From the NCBI GenBank assembly GCA_016709995.1, contig JADJLQ010000002.1, positions 930,001 to 994,000 on the forward strand: DNA of 64,000 bases, in the 5' to 3' direction. Below the pieces are notes generated by a model that was not told the DNA's origin, made no database searches, and worked only from the letters and a program-made list of their open reading frames with translations. The position numbers were made by a program, and so were the translations under genes. Source of the DNA: Saprospiraceae bacterium. Its GTDB lineage: Bacteria; Bacteroidota; Bacteroidia; Chitinophagales; Saprospiraceae. Below are positions 1-7,583 of this stretch, piece by piece (position 1 is the stretch's first letter; every line of letters begins with the position of its first letter).

Positions 1-324
1 GAGGGCCACCAATCTATCGATGATGGCACTTTGGATATATGAAGAACCATGACAACTGATCTCTATGGTATTTTCGCCTGTGTAAGAGTGAGGCCCTTTA
101 AATAGGGTGATCAATACCTGATCGATCACCTGCTCTTCTGCGCTCCGGATATATCCCAAGTGGACTGTATGGCTGTCCAAGTCCTGTATTGATCTGCCTT
201 CAAAACACTCCTCTACAATCTCAAATGCCTGATCTCCGGAGATACGGATCACTGCGATCGCGGCGAGGCCTGGAGCAGTAGCTAATGCCACGATGGTGTC
301 TTCTAAAGAATGCCGACTGTACAT
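1..324 (-). CDS. mnmE: tRNA modification GTPase MnmE, N-terminal part (runs off the left edge)
   Basis: Reading the reverse strand from the ATG at 324 gives 108 open codons with no stop before the window edge. The first residues include DTIVALATAPGLAAIAVIRI, and near residue 78 PHSYTGENTIEISCHG; both are hallmark stretches of the MnmE N-terminal, formyl-tetrahydrofolate-binding domain. Family knowledge: MnmE is a dimeric, potassium-activated GTPase that works with MnmG to make the 5-carboxymethylaminomethyl modification of U34 in certain tRNAs. The helical and G domains lie outside the window, so GTPase motifs cannot be checked. The gene diverges from the small membrane protein at 388; the 63-base gap must hold both promoters. 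Confidence 0.93.
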   Translation of the reverse strand, partial: MYSRHSLEDTIVALATAPGLAAIAVIRISGDQAFEIVEECFEGRSIQDLDSHTVHLGYIRSAEEQVIDQVLITLFKGPHSYTGENTIEISCHGSSYIQSAIIDRLVAL

Positions 325-387
325 TGTTAAAATTGAACTAAATTTGATCCCAGTATTGTTATCACAAGTATACTTTAAAATCACTAG

Positions 388-843
388 ATGAAGACATTAA
401 AAAAATATGTTATCCGCACCCTGATCGTCCTATTCGTATTGGCAGCAGCTGTTGGTTCCTTCTTTACATTTGTGCCTTTTAGCGAAGGCATGCGAGCCGG
501 CCAGGTCATTAAACTCAGCAAAAAAGGAGTGATCTTCAAGACCCACGAAGGCGAGCTCAACCTGATGATGATGCCGTCTACCAACAACCTGGGGACCATG
601 ACCCCCAATGTCTGGGCATTTTCTGTACAAAATAAAGAGGTCGCTGATCAGATCCTCAAAGCTTCTGCTACCGGCGAGCGTCTGGAACTGTATTACAAAG
701 AAAAATACTTCAAATTTCCCTGGCAGGGAGATACTAAATATTATGTCTACCGGGTAGAATCAGCTCCTGCGGTAGCTCCCCAGTTTCCAACCAATATACC
801 CATAGGAGGTGTGAATGGGGGGAAACCGATAGAGGTTAAATAG
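388..843 (+). CDS. Small membrane-anchored protein of a conserved Bacteroidota family, function unknown
   Basis: 151 residues. Residues 8-30 form one hydrophobic segment (VIRTLIVLFVLAAAVGSFFTFV) after a Lys/Arg-rich start, giving an N-in membrane anchor or uncleaved signal. The rest is a compact soluble domain with SEGMRAGQVIKLSKKGVIFK, WAFSV and a late FPWQGDTKYYVYRV stretch. This pattern (SxGxRxGxxxKxSxKGxxFKTxEGE and FPWxGDT) is one I recognise from many Bacteroidota genomes, where some copies carry the implausible name 6-phosphogluconate dehydrogenase; nothing here resembles that enzyme. The C-terminus is Pro/Gly-rich. No partner gene is evident, as it stands alone opposite mnmE. No function is assigned. 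Confidence 0.75.
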   Translation: MKTLKKYVIRTLIVLFVLAAAVGSFFTFVPFSEGMRAGQVIKLSKKGVIFKTHEGELNLMMMPSTNNLGTMTPNVWAFSVQNKEVADQILKASATGERLELYYKEKYFKFPWQGDTKYYVYRVESAPAVAPQFPTNIPIGGVNGGKPIEVK

Positions 844-1134
844 GGGAATGGTTTTTTAACCAATAAGGAGCACTAAGCATCATTAAGATTTTAGCATCAG
901 ACAACTGGCGGCCACGAAGTGTTACTTGAATAAAGTGCGGTCGCTAGCTGGCTGTGACTCCAAGGCCTCCTCCTACTTTGCGCAGTGGCAAAAGGTAAAT
1001 TTTTCTTATTCCCCAAAAGACAATGAGGCGGCTGACTTGTCCTAAAATACCTATTACCCCGACCCAGAAGGGAGAAAAAGCACCTTTGGCTTACCCAAAA
1101 TAAATAAAGCAACCTCCTGGTCCCTAATTTCGTT

Positions 1135-1142
1135 TATATTTG
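1135..1142 (+). promoter_or_regulatory. Putative -7 promoter element TATATTTG
   Basis: Exact match to the Bacteroidota -7 consensus TAnnTTTG, 21 bases before the ATG at 1164. No convincing TTTG -33 element is visible at the usual distance. The match overlaps the alternative upstream TTG codon at 1140, which supports the ATG start. Confidence 0.5.
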
Positions 1143-1163
1143 GAAAGCTTTAAAATCTGCTGC

Positions 1164-1538
1164 ATGAAAAATCTCCTGTTTGTCGCCCTCATCCTGACCT
1201 TTGGTTGTTCCAAATCAGAACTCGCTGATATCACCACGCCGCAGTCAGCGGCTTGTTCCAGTGTAACCAAAGCCGTGGTCAAAAGGCAGATGCTCAATGT
1301 AGCCGGCACCGATTTTTTTTATTACCTCGAGGTAGCCTGGAGCATCAATAATAGCAATCGGGTCTATCCCAGCTTTCTCTCGCCAAGCCTCCAGGTAGAA
1401 GGCCAGAAAGTAGAGATCCACTACAATGCGACGAATGAACAGTACACGTATATCCCCTGTACAGAGGCGCATCCTACGGGACTGGTGGAAGAACATATGC
1501 CGAGGGTGGAGTTGTGTAGTGTGGTGAGTACGTTGTAA
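1164..1538 (+). CDS. Small predicted lipoprotein, function unknown
   Basis: 124 residues from the ATG at 1164. An in-frame TTG at 1140 is possible, but it would precede the signal peptide and lies inside a promoter-like element. The start MKNLLFVALILTFGCSKSE is a textbook lipoprotein signal with lipobox LTFGC, so the mature protein should begin at Cys15 and be attached to a membrane. The mature part has several cysteines (for example AACSSV, YIPCTEAH, VELCSVV) and alternating beta-type hydrophobics; I do not recognise a family. The preceding 844-1134 stretch shows no convincing gene. Expression of a real protein is supported by the signal peptide but not proven. Confidence 0.6.
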   Translation: MKNLLFVALILTFGCSKSELADITTPQSAACSSVTKAVVKRQMLNVAGTDFFYYLEVAWSINNSNRVYPSFLSPSLQVEGQKVEIHYNATNEQYTYIPCTEAHPTGLVEEHMPRVELCSVVSTL

Positions 1539-1723
1539 TGGTTGGGGGTTTATTCCAAAAAAGTTGTATTTAATTTTGTAGGACTGTTTATACTATTTAA
1601 ATCAATAGTTATATCGTAGTATGTGATCACTTAGTGGACAAATTGCCCTTTTAATTTACTTTGATTTTAAGCGCTTGGTAGGTTCCACCTTAAAATGAGC
1701 AATAATTTTTTTCGGGTTTTGGA

Positions 1724-1760
1724 CAAAAAAAAACGGACCAAGGTTTACCCCGGATCCGTT
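1724..1760 (-). terminator. Rho-independent-type terminator of the SMP-30-like gene
   Basis: On the reverse strand a hairpin with arms AACGGA and TCCGTT (1755-1760 and 1732-1737), strengthened by an inner GG/CC pairing, is followed by a run of T (complement of the A-run ending at 1733). It lies 26 bases after the stop codon of the gene ending at 1786. Confidence 0.7.
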
Positions 1761-1785
1761 ATATACAGTTTGTTTAGATATTTCT

Positions 1786-2679
1786 TTAATTCTCGGCTAC
1801 TTCAAATGCCATCACCGTATTCTTCCAAAATGTAGGGACATACACGGTCCTGGTAGCGGGATCAAACCCAATATCTGCAGTGTTTTTGCCGATTGATTTT
1901 CCATCATACAGCAATTCTTTGCGACCATCATCATTGATATACCATACAGCACCAGCCCAACAAGATACTATAAATTCATCGCCTTTTACATTTTCAACAC
2001 CATCGGTACCACCTTCCATGCCATCAGCGATGAGCCCCAGGCCACCACTTTTAGATATCTTGTAGAAGCCTCCTGCATTCAGAATGTAAAGATTTGAGCC
2101 GTTGACAAGAACTCCATTGGGACCAGCGAGCGAATCGAGTATGATTGATGCAGAATTACTTTCAATCCGGTATAATCTTTTTCCTTGCGAGTCGGTGACA
2201 TAAATCACTCCGGTTGCATCTATCGATATATCATTCAAACCGACAGCCCCCGGGACCTTAAATCTGTTTTCGATCTTGCCGGATGCGATATCGATAGTCA
2301 CCACTTCTTTAAGATCAGCTACGTATAGTTTGCCATTGAAGATGCCCATTCCTTTTGGAGCTTGAAGCCCTTTGACCCACTCTGCATTGATGATCTTACC
2401 ATCCAACCCGAGTTGGCCTATCGAGCCTTTACCGTCAGCACCCCAGGGTTCTGTACCTTCAATATTGGATACATAGAGCACTTGATTATTGGCATCAAAT
2501 AAGACAGACTCTGGCACTTTAAATAATGAATCACTTTCCCATTTGGCAATTAATTTGTGAGTCTTGACGACTGGAGTCTCTACAGCAGTATTGGAATTAT
2601 TGGCGTCTGTAGTCGTAGAGTTTTTACATGCGGCCATAAAAGCTATTACCAGAATAGCCATGATAAGTTTTTGAATCAT
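1786..2679 (-). CDS. SMP-30/NHL-like beta-propeller lipoprotein
   Basis: 297 residues. The N-terminus MIQKLIMAILVIAFMAACKNS has a lipobox (FMAAC), followed by a low-complexity Asn/Thr linker, so it is probably anchored to a membrane. The body is built of repeated strands typical of six-bladed SMP-30/gluconolactonase/NHL propellers: VPESVLFDANNQVLYVSN, GIFNGKLYVAD, GLNDISIDATGVIYVTDS, LAGPNGVLVNGSNLYIL and ADIGFDPATRTVYVPTF. Members of this fold include lactonases and many proteins of unknown role; without checking metal ligands against a structure I cannot call an enzymatic activity. It is a single-gene unit with its own terminator, downstream of and co-directional with rhlE but separated by a hairpin. 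Confidence 0.8.
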   Translation of the reverse strand: MIQKLIMAILVIAFMAACKNSTTTDANNSNTAVETPVVKTHKLIAKWESDSLFKVPESVLFDANNQVLYVSNIEGTEPWGADGKGSIGQLGLDGKIINAEWVKGLQAPKGMGIFNGKLYVADLKEVVTIDIASGKIENRFKVPGAVGLNDISIDATGVIYVTDSQGKRLYRIESNSASIILDSLAGPNGVLVNGSNLYILNAGGFYKISKSGGLGLIADGMEGGTDGVENVKGDEFIVSCWAGAVWYINDDGRKELLYDGKSIGKNTADIGFDPATRTVYVPTFWKNTVMAFEVAEN

Positions 2680-2762
2680 AATGACGAATATTTTGGATTA
2701 CTAAAATATAAAAATTGAACCTTTAATAATTAGTTTTCGATCAATAAATAAGTTTTAAAAAT

Positions 2763-2791
2763 AAAATCCTTCCCTTGAACGAAAGGATTTT
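2763..2791 (-). terminator. Putative terminator between rhlE and the propeller lipoprotein gene
   Basis: Perfect 9-bp inverted repeat AAAATCCTT / AAGGATTTT (2763-2771, 2783-2791) with an 11-base loop. On the reverse strand it is followed by a T-rich stretch. It sits 72 bases beyond the rhlE stop codon. Confidence 0.55.
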
Positions 2792-2863
2792 AGCTCTTAA
2801 TAGTTTTTACTTTAACCCCTGAGTTCTATATCAATGTGATAAATAGTCTGAGGTATATTTATA

Positions 2864-4090
2864 TTATCGGGCTGCAAATGCTCGACTAAATCGTCTGCCT
2901 TTGCCGGCAGATTTAAGTTTTACAGTCGGTGTAGGATTGGTTTGTTCAGACACACCAGCTCCATAGCCATCAAAAATATGTCCTTTGACCACAGGGATCG
3001 TTTTTTTGATCAATTTTTGAATGTCTGACAACAGTACTCTTTCGCTTCTATCGCAGAAAGATAAAGCATTGCCTCCGGCTCCTGCTCTTCCTGTACGGCC
3101 GATTCGATGTACATAGGTTTCAGGTGTATTTGGCAATTCAAAATTGAGTACATGGGTCAGTTCGTCGATGTCGATACCACGCGCTGCGATGTCGGTCGCT
3201 ACCAGTACCCGCGTACCTTTATTTTTAAAACTTTTTAATGCGGCTTGTCTCGCATTTTGAGATTTATTGCCATGGATAGCTTCAGTGCGGATTCCGGCCT
3301 GACTTAGACTGCGAGCCAGCTTGTCGGCTGCATGCTTCATTTGTGTAAATATCAGGATCGATTCCAGGTCACTGTTTTTCAACAGGTGAATCAGTAACGG
3401 CAGTTTGTATGGTTTCTCGACAAAATACACTGATTGTTGTATGATCTCTACCGTGGTAGCAGAAGGAGTCACCTCTACGCGCACAGGATCGTCTAACAGC
3501 ATATCAGCCAGTCGTGTGATCTCAGGAGGCATCGTTGCAGAGAAAAATAGGTTTTGTCTTCTATGTGGTAATTTGGCTATGATGCGTTTGACATCATGTA
3601 TAAATCCCATGTCCAACATTCGATGAGCTTCATCCAATACGAAGTATTCTATATCGTTGAGTGAAATTACTTTTTGTTGAATAAGATCTAATAGCCTGCC
3701 AGGAGTAGCGACGATAATGTCTAACCCACTTTTGACCGCTTGGACCTGGCCGTGCTGGGATACTCCTCCGAATACAACTTTATGTTTGAGATTGAGAAAG
3801 TGGCCATAAGCTTCTATGCTTTCGCCGATCTGTATGGCGAGCTCACGGGTAGGAGTTAAGATCAATGTACGAAGTCGATATTCTTTTTGTAATGAAAGAT
3901 GCATATGCTGCAATATCGGGATAGTAAAAGCGGCAGTCTTTCCGGTGCCGGTCTGAGCGCATCCAAGTAGATCTCTTCTTTCTAAGATTACGGGGATGGC
4001 TTGTAATTGGATAGGTGTAGGGGTAGTATACCCTTCTTTGCTTAAAGCCTTTAATAACGGCTCTATAAGCGGCAAATTGTTAAATGACAC
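2864..4090 (-). CDS. rhlE: DEAD-box-family RNA helicase RhlE (with DEAH in motif II)
   Basis: 408 residues from a GTG start at 4090; an in-frame stop lies two codons upstream, so no longer start is possible. The full superfamily 2 motif set is visible: Q motif (GYTTPTPIQLQAIP), Walker A AQTGTGKT at 45-52, PTRELA near 80, TPGRLLDL near 130, motif II at 153-156, SAT at 184-186, then VATDIAARGIDI and HRIGRTGRAG in the second RecA domain. The C-terminal tail is short and basic (GKGRRFSRAFAAR), typical of the RhlE group, which remodels RNA in ribosome assembly and mRNA decay. Oddity: motif II reads DEAH rather than DEAD, although all other motifs are of the DEAD-box type. Confidence 0.93.
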   Translation of the reverse strand: MSFNNLPLIEPLLKALSKEGYTTPTPIQLQAIPVILERRDLLGCAQTGTGKTAAFTIPILQHMHLSLQKEYRLRTLILTPTRELAIQIGESIEAYGHFLNLKHKVVFGGVSQHGQVQAVKSGLDIIVATPGRLLDLIQQKVISLNDIEYFVLDEAHRMLDMGFIHDVKRIIAKLPHRRQNLFFSATMPPEITRLADMLLDDPVRVEVTPSATTVEIIQQSVYFVEKPYKLPLLIHLLKNSDLESILIFTQMKHAADKLARSLSQAGIRTEAIHGNKSQNARQAALKSFKNKGTRVLVATDIAARGIDIDELTHVLNFELPNTPETYVHRIGRTGRAGAGGNALSFCDRSERVLLSDIQKLIKKTIPVVKGHIFDGYGAGVSEQTNPTPTVKLKSAGKGRRFSRAFAAR

Positions 4091-4463
4091 TAGTTAAATA
4101 TGTTTTGATTAAATAAATGTGATAAGGCTACCGAAATGTTGAAAGTCGGTACATTATCCGCCTTAGGTTAAAACATCACAATTTGGGAAGGGGTGAACTA
4201 CACAAACAGAGAGTGTAAAAACTATAAGTGCTGCAAAGTTAATTATAATTATATGATATAGCTACAATTATTTTGAAACAGTGTGTAATCCCATGAAGAG
4301 AACCTTGTTATATATTGAATTAAATACATTAACTGACTATTACCGTATTGCTTTGGCAAAATGAAGCTACCCATCATCCTGGATAATTTAGAGAAAATAA
4401 TTCAACGATTTAGATCCGCTTTGAATAATCGGTAGTAGGCTCATACTGGATATCTTTATACTT
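4091..4463. other. Divergent intergenic region between rhlE and the M20 peptidase gene
   Basis: 373 AT-rich bases without a supportable gene. They hold a putative rhlE promoter element (4234-4241, reverse strand). Nothing else is recognised. Confidence 0.5.
4234..4241 (-). promoter_or_regulatory. Putative -7 element TAACTTTG for rhlE
   Basis: The reverse strand reads TAACTTTGCAG, an exact TAnnTTTG match. A TTG lies 22 bases upstream of it, within the tolerated spacing range. It would give a leader of about 140 bases, long but plausible for an RNA helicase gene. Confidence 0.45.
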
Positions 4464-4466
4464 TTG
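4459..4466 (+). promoter_or_regulatory. Putative -7 element TACTTTTG for the secreted-hydrolase cluster
   Basis: Exact TAnnTTTG match ending 21 bases before the ATG at 4488. It overlaps the alternative TTG codon at 4464, which argues for the ATG start. No clear -33 TTTG is seen. Confidence 0.5.
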
Positions 4467-4487
4467 CTTACACTCAATCGCGTTACT

Positions 4488-6020
4488 ATGACCAGAAGGG
4501 TTTATACCATATTGTTTATTTTTTTTGCTCAGATGTGGTCGTTGGCCCAATCTGCTGATATACTCACCATTAGAAAATATCATCAGCAAAACGCCAATAA
4601 AATAATCTCTGAGTTCTCCACTTTTTTAGCATTGCCTAATCTTGCCAGGGATCCGCAGAACATTACTAAAAATGCCGAATTTATCTCTAGCATGATGCGG
4701 GATCGGGGTATTCAAAATGTACAATTACTCTCTGGGGTCACCGATAAGGTACCTCCGGTAGTATATGGGGAAGTCAATGTGCCTGGAGCATCTCAGACCA
4801 TCATTTTTTATGCACACTATGATGGTCAGCCTGTCAATCCTGCTCAATGGGCCCAGGGCTTAGAACCGTTTACTCCAAAATTGTTTACCGGAGCATTAGA
4901 TCAGGGCGGATCGAATATTCCCTTTCCATCGGATAATCATTACAATAAGGAATGGCGTATCTATGGCCGCAGTGCCTCTGATGACAAAGCAGGCGTGATG
5001 GTCATTCTGGAAGCCTACCATGCCATTATTAAAAGCGGTTTGTATCCGACCTGTAATATTCGTTTTTTCTTTGAAGGCGAAGAAGAAGCTGGTTCTACTC
5101 ACCTCAATGAAATACTGGAAAAATATGCTCCTTTATTAAAATCAGATCTATGGCTCATATGTGATGGGCCGGTGCATCAATCCGGCAAAAAGCAGATCGT
5201 CTTTGGTGTACGAGGGGATACTGGTTTGGGGTTGACGGTATTTGCCTCTAAGCGTCCGCTTCACAGTGGTCACTATGGCAATTGGGCTCCCAATCCTGCA
5301 ATGATGCTCGCCCAACTCCTTGCATCGATGAAAGACGATCAGGGCCATGTCACCATCAAGGGATTTTATGATGATGTGCAAGCGCTCACTGCTTCGGAGA
5401 AAAAAGCTATGATGGAGGTTCCCTCCGTCGATGAACAAATGAAAAAAGAACTTGGCCTCAAATCTACTGAGATGTCAGGTTCAACGCTCACCGCCAGTAT
5501 TAATCTGCCTTCACTCAATATCAATGGTATGGCCAGCGGCAATGTGGGAAAGCTAGCTTCAAATCAGATACCTACCTATGCAACGGCGGTCCTCGACCTG
5601 AGATTAGTCCTGGGCAATGACTGGCAGCGTCAGCAGCAAAAAGTCATAGACCATATAACAGCTCAGGGATACCAGGTGATCGATCATGAGCCCACGGAGG
5701 AAGATCGAACCAAGTATGACAAACTGATCTATGTGATTCGCCATGAAGGTTATAATGCACAACGCACCTCTATGGAATTGCCCATAGCCCAAAAAGTAAT
5801 AGCTGCCGTAAAAAACACAACAAGCGAACAGGTGGTATTGCAACCCACTTTGGGAGGAAGTCTTCCGCTATTCCTTTTTGAAAAATATCTCCATGCTAAT
5901 ACGATTACTTTGCCGATCGCCAATCATGATAATAACCAACATGCGGAGAATGAAAACATCAGGTTGAAAAATTTTTTTGACGGCATCGAAACCATGAGTG
6001 CCGTGATGATGATGAAATAA
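4488..6020 (+). CDS. Secreted M20-family metallopeptidase (dipeptidase-like)
   Basis: 510 residues from the ATG at 4488; a TTG eight codons upstream is less likely. The start MTRRVYTILFIFFAQMWSLAQS is a Sec signal peptide cut near AQS. Metal-site motifs of the M20 fold are all present: FYAHYDGQPV (His ligand plus Asp), RSASDDKAGV (bridging Asp), FFEGEEEAGS (catalytic Glu followed by a ligand Glu), then the lid domain beginning near LTVFASKRPLHSGHYGNWAPNP, and late ligand-region residues around HAENENIRLKNFF. Members are di-zinc exopeptidases acting on dipeptides or amidated amino acids. It is the first gene of a co-directional cluster; the sulfatase begins 13 bases later, so the two are probably cotranscribed. 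Confidence 0.9.
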   Translation: MTRRVYTILFIFFAQMWSLAQSADILTIRKYHQQNANKIISEFSTFLALPNLARDPQNITKNAEFISSMMRDRGIQNVQLLSGVTDKVPPVVYGEVNVPGASQTIIFYAHYDGQPVNPAQWAQGLEPFTPKLFTGALDQGGSNIPFPSDNHYNKEWRIYGRSASDDKAGVMVILEAYHAIIKSGLYPTCNIRFFFEGEEEAGSTHLNEILEKYAPLLKSDLWLICDGPVHQSGKKQIVFGVRGDTGLGLTVFASKRPLHSGHYGNWAPNPAMMLAQLLASMKDDQGHVTIKGFYDDVQALTASEKKAMMEVPSVDEQMKKELGLKSTEMSGSTLTASINLPSLNINGMASGNVGKLASNQIPTYATAVLDLRLVLGNDWQRQQQKVIDHITAQGYQVIDHEPTEEDRTKYDKLIYVIRHEGYNAQRTSMELPIAQKVIAAVKNTTSEQVVLQPTLGGSLPLFLFEKYLHANTITLPIANHDNNQHAENENIRLKNFFDGIETMSAVMMMK

Positions 6021-6033
6021 TTTTTTAAATAGC

Positions 6034-7566
6034 ATGAGCAGATCAACGTTGAAGATGAAAATAACCTTCCGACTTATTTTTTTATGCCTGCTTGGTTGGG
6101 GAACGAATTCCATTTCTGCTCAAAATAAAAAAGTGTTTGATCCGCCTGCCATGCCCAATATTGTTTATATCTATGCAGATGATCTGGGCTGGGGAGAGTT
6201 GGGATGTTATGGTCAGCAAAAAATAAAGACGCCGCATCTGGACCAGATGGCAGCAGAGGGTATGCGGTTTACTCAACATTATTCAGGTACGCCCGTCTGT
6301 GCCCCAGCGCGCTGCATGTTGATGACAGGCTTACATGGCGGACATGCCTATATAAGAGGCAATCATGAACTGGGCGGGTTCCCCGATAGTGCAGAGCGTG
6401 GCCAAATGCCTTTACTCAAATCAGAATTTACCGTAGCAGAATTATTAAAACAAAAAGGTTACGTGACCGGGTTGGTAGGGAAATGGGGATTGGGCATGAA
6501 TAATACAGAAGGATCTCCCATCAACCAGGGGTTTGATTATTATTACAGCTACCTGGATCAAAAACAAGCACACAATTATTATCCCACCCATCTTTGGGAA
6601 AACGAAAAATGGGACTCCCTCCATCAGCCATTTATCAATGTACATCGAAAACTCGATCCCCAGACTGCTACGGACGCAGACTTTGAATATTTTAAAGGCA
6701 AAGTATATGCTCCCGCGAAAATGACAGAAAAGGCTCTTGGCTTTTTAGAAGAGAATAAAGAGCACCCTTTCTTTTTATACATGCCTTATACTATCCCCCA
6801 TGCATCCTTGCAGGCCCCGGACGAATGGGTACGACAATATATTGGACTCTTTGAGGAAAAGCCATATTATGGGCAACAAAGTTATGCTTCGACCAAATGC
6901 CCACTCTCTACTTATGCAGCGATGATCAGTTTTTTGGATGCTCAGGTAGGGCTGGTAATGGAAAAAATCAAACAACTTGGATTGGATGAAAACACCATCA
7001 TCCTGTTTAGCAGTGATAATGGGACTACCTTCAATGGGGGAGTAGATGCGAAATTTTTTAATAGCGTAGCCGGACTAAGAGGCCTGAAAATGGATTTATA
7101 TGAAGGAGGGATCAGGGAGCCGTTCATTGCCCGGTGGCCCGGAAAAATAAAATCGGGGACTGTCTCAGATTTAATTTCTGCACAATTTGATTTTTTTGCG
7201 ACTGTAGCAGATCTGACACATCAAAAGGTGACTGGTATTGACGGCATATCTTTTTTGCCTGAATTGCTTCAGAAAAAACAAAAAAAACATAAATATTTAT
7301 ATTTTGAATATCCTGAGAAAGGGGGGCAGATCGCTATACGTTTGGGAGATTGGAAGGGTGTGAAATCTAACTTGAAAAAAAATCCAGCTGCTCCCTGGGA
7401 GTTGTACCATCTCCAATCTGATTTAGGTGAGACGAAGAATTTGGCCAAAGACCATCAGCAGATCTTGAAGAAGCTTGATGCCATTGTGAAAAAGGAGCAC
7501 CGGGATTCCAAAGCCAATGAGCCGGCATGGCAATTTGTAAATGAGGTAATACTTCAGATGAAATAA
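6034..7566 (+). CDS. Secreted sulfatase (formylglycine-dependent, arylsulfatase type)
   Basis: 510 residues; an inner ATG at 6055 gives an equally good signal peptide (MKITFRLIFLCLLGWGTNSISAQ). The maturation motif Cys89-Ala-Pro-Ala-Arg93 (within GTPVCAPARCMLMTG) is the C-x-A/P-x-R signature whose Cys becomes formylglycine. Calcium-ligand Asp residues occur in YIYADDLGWGELGCYG, and a later SSDNGTTFNGG gives the second half of the metal site. The C-terminal part (GDWKGVKSNLKK...PWELYHLQSDLGETKNLA) is typical of S1 sulfatases from Bacteroidota. Substrate, probably a sulfated glycan, cannot be told from sequence. Maturation needs an anSME or FGE elsewhere in the genome; the SUMF1-like domain at 12090-12768 lacks the FGE cysteines. 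Confidence 0.93.
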   Translation: MSRSTLKMKITFRLIFLCLLGWGTNSISAQNKKVFDPPAMPNIVYIYADDLGWGELGCYGQQKIKTPHLDQMAAEGMRFTQHYSGTPVCAPARCMLMTGLHGGHAYIRGNHELGGFPDSAERGQMPLLKSEFTVAELLKQKGYVTGLVGKWGLGMNNTEGSPINQGFDYYYSYLDQKQAHNYYPTHLWENEKWDSLHQPFINVHRKLDPQTATDADFEYFKGKVYAPAKMTEKALGFLEENKEHPFFLYMPYTIPHASLQAPDEWVRQYIGLFEEKPYYGQQSYASTKCPLSTYAAMISFLDAQVGLVMEKIKQLGLDENTIILFSSDNGTTFNGGVDAKFFNSVAGLRGLKMDLYEGGIREPFIARWPGKIKSGTVSDLISAQFDFFATVADLTHQKVTGIDGISFLPELLQKKQKKHKYLYFEYPEKGGQIAIRLGDWKGVKSNLKKNPAAPWELYHLQSDLGETKNLAKDHQQILKKLDAIVKKEHRDSKANEPAWQFVNEVILQMK

Positions 7567-7583
7567 TTTTATGTAATCAAAAC

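Noticed and set aside
388..843. 6-phosphogluconate dehydrogenase as the product of the small gene
   Set aside because: At 151 residues with a membrane anchor and no Rossmann fold, the enzyme name sometimes attached to this family cannot be right.
844..1134. Possible gene on the reverse strand (897-1112)
   Set aside because: 71 residues with no recognisable motif, and no homology I can see. Treated as non-coding.
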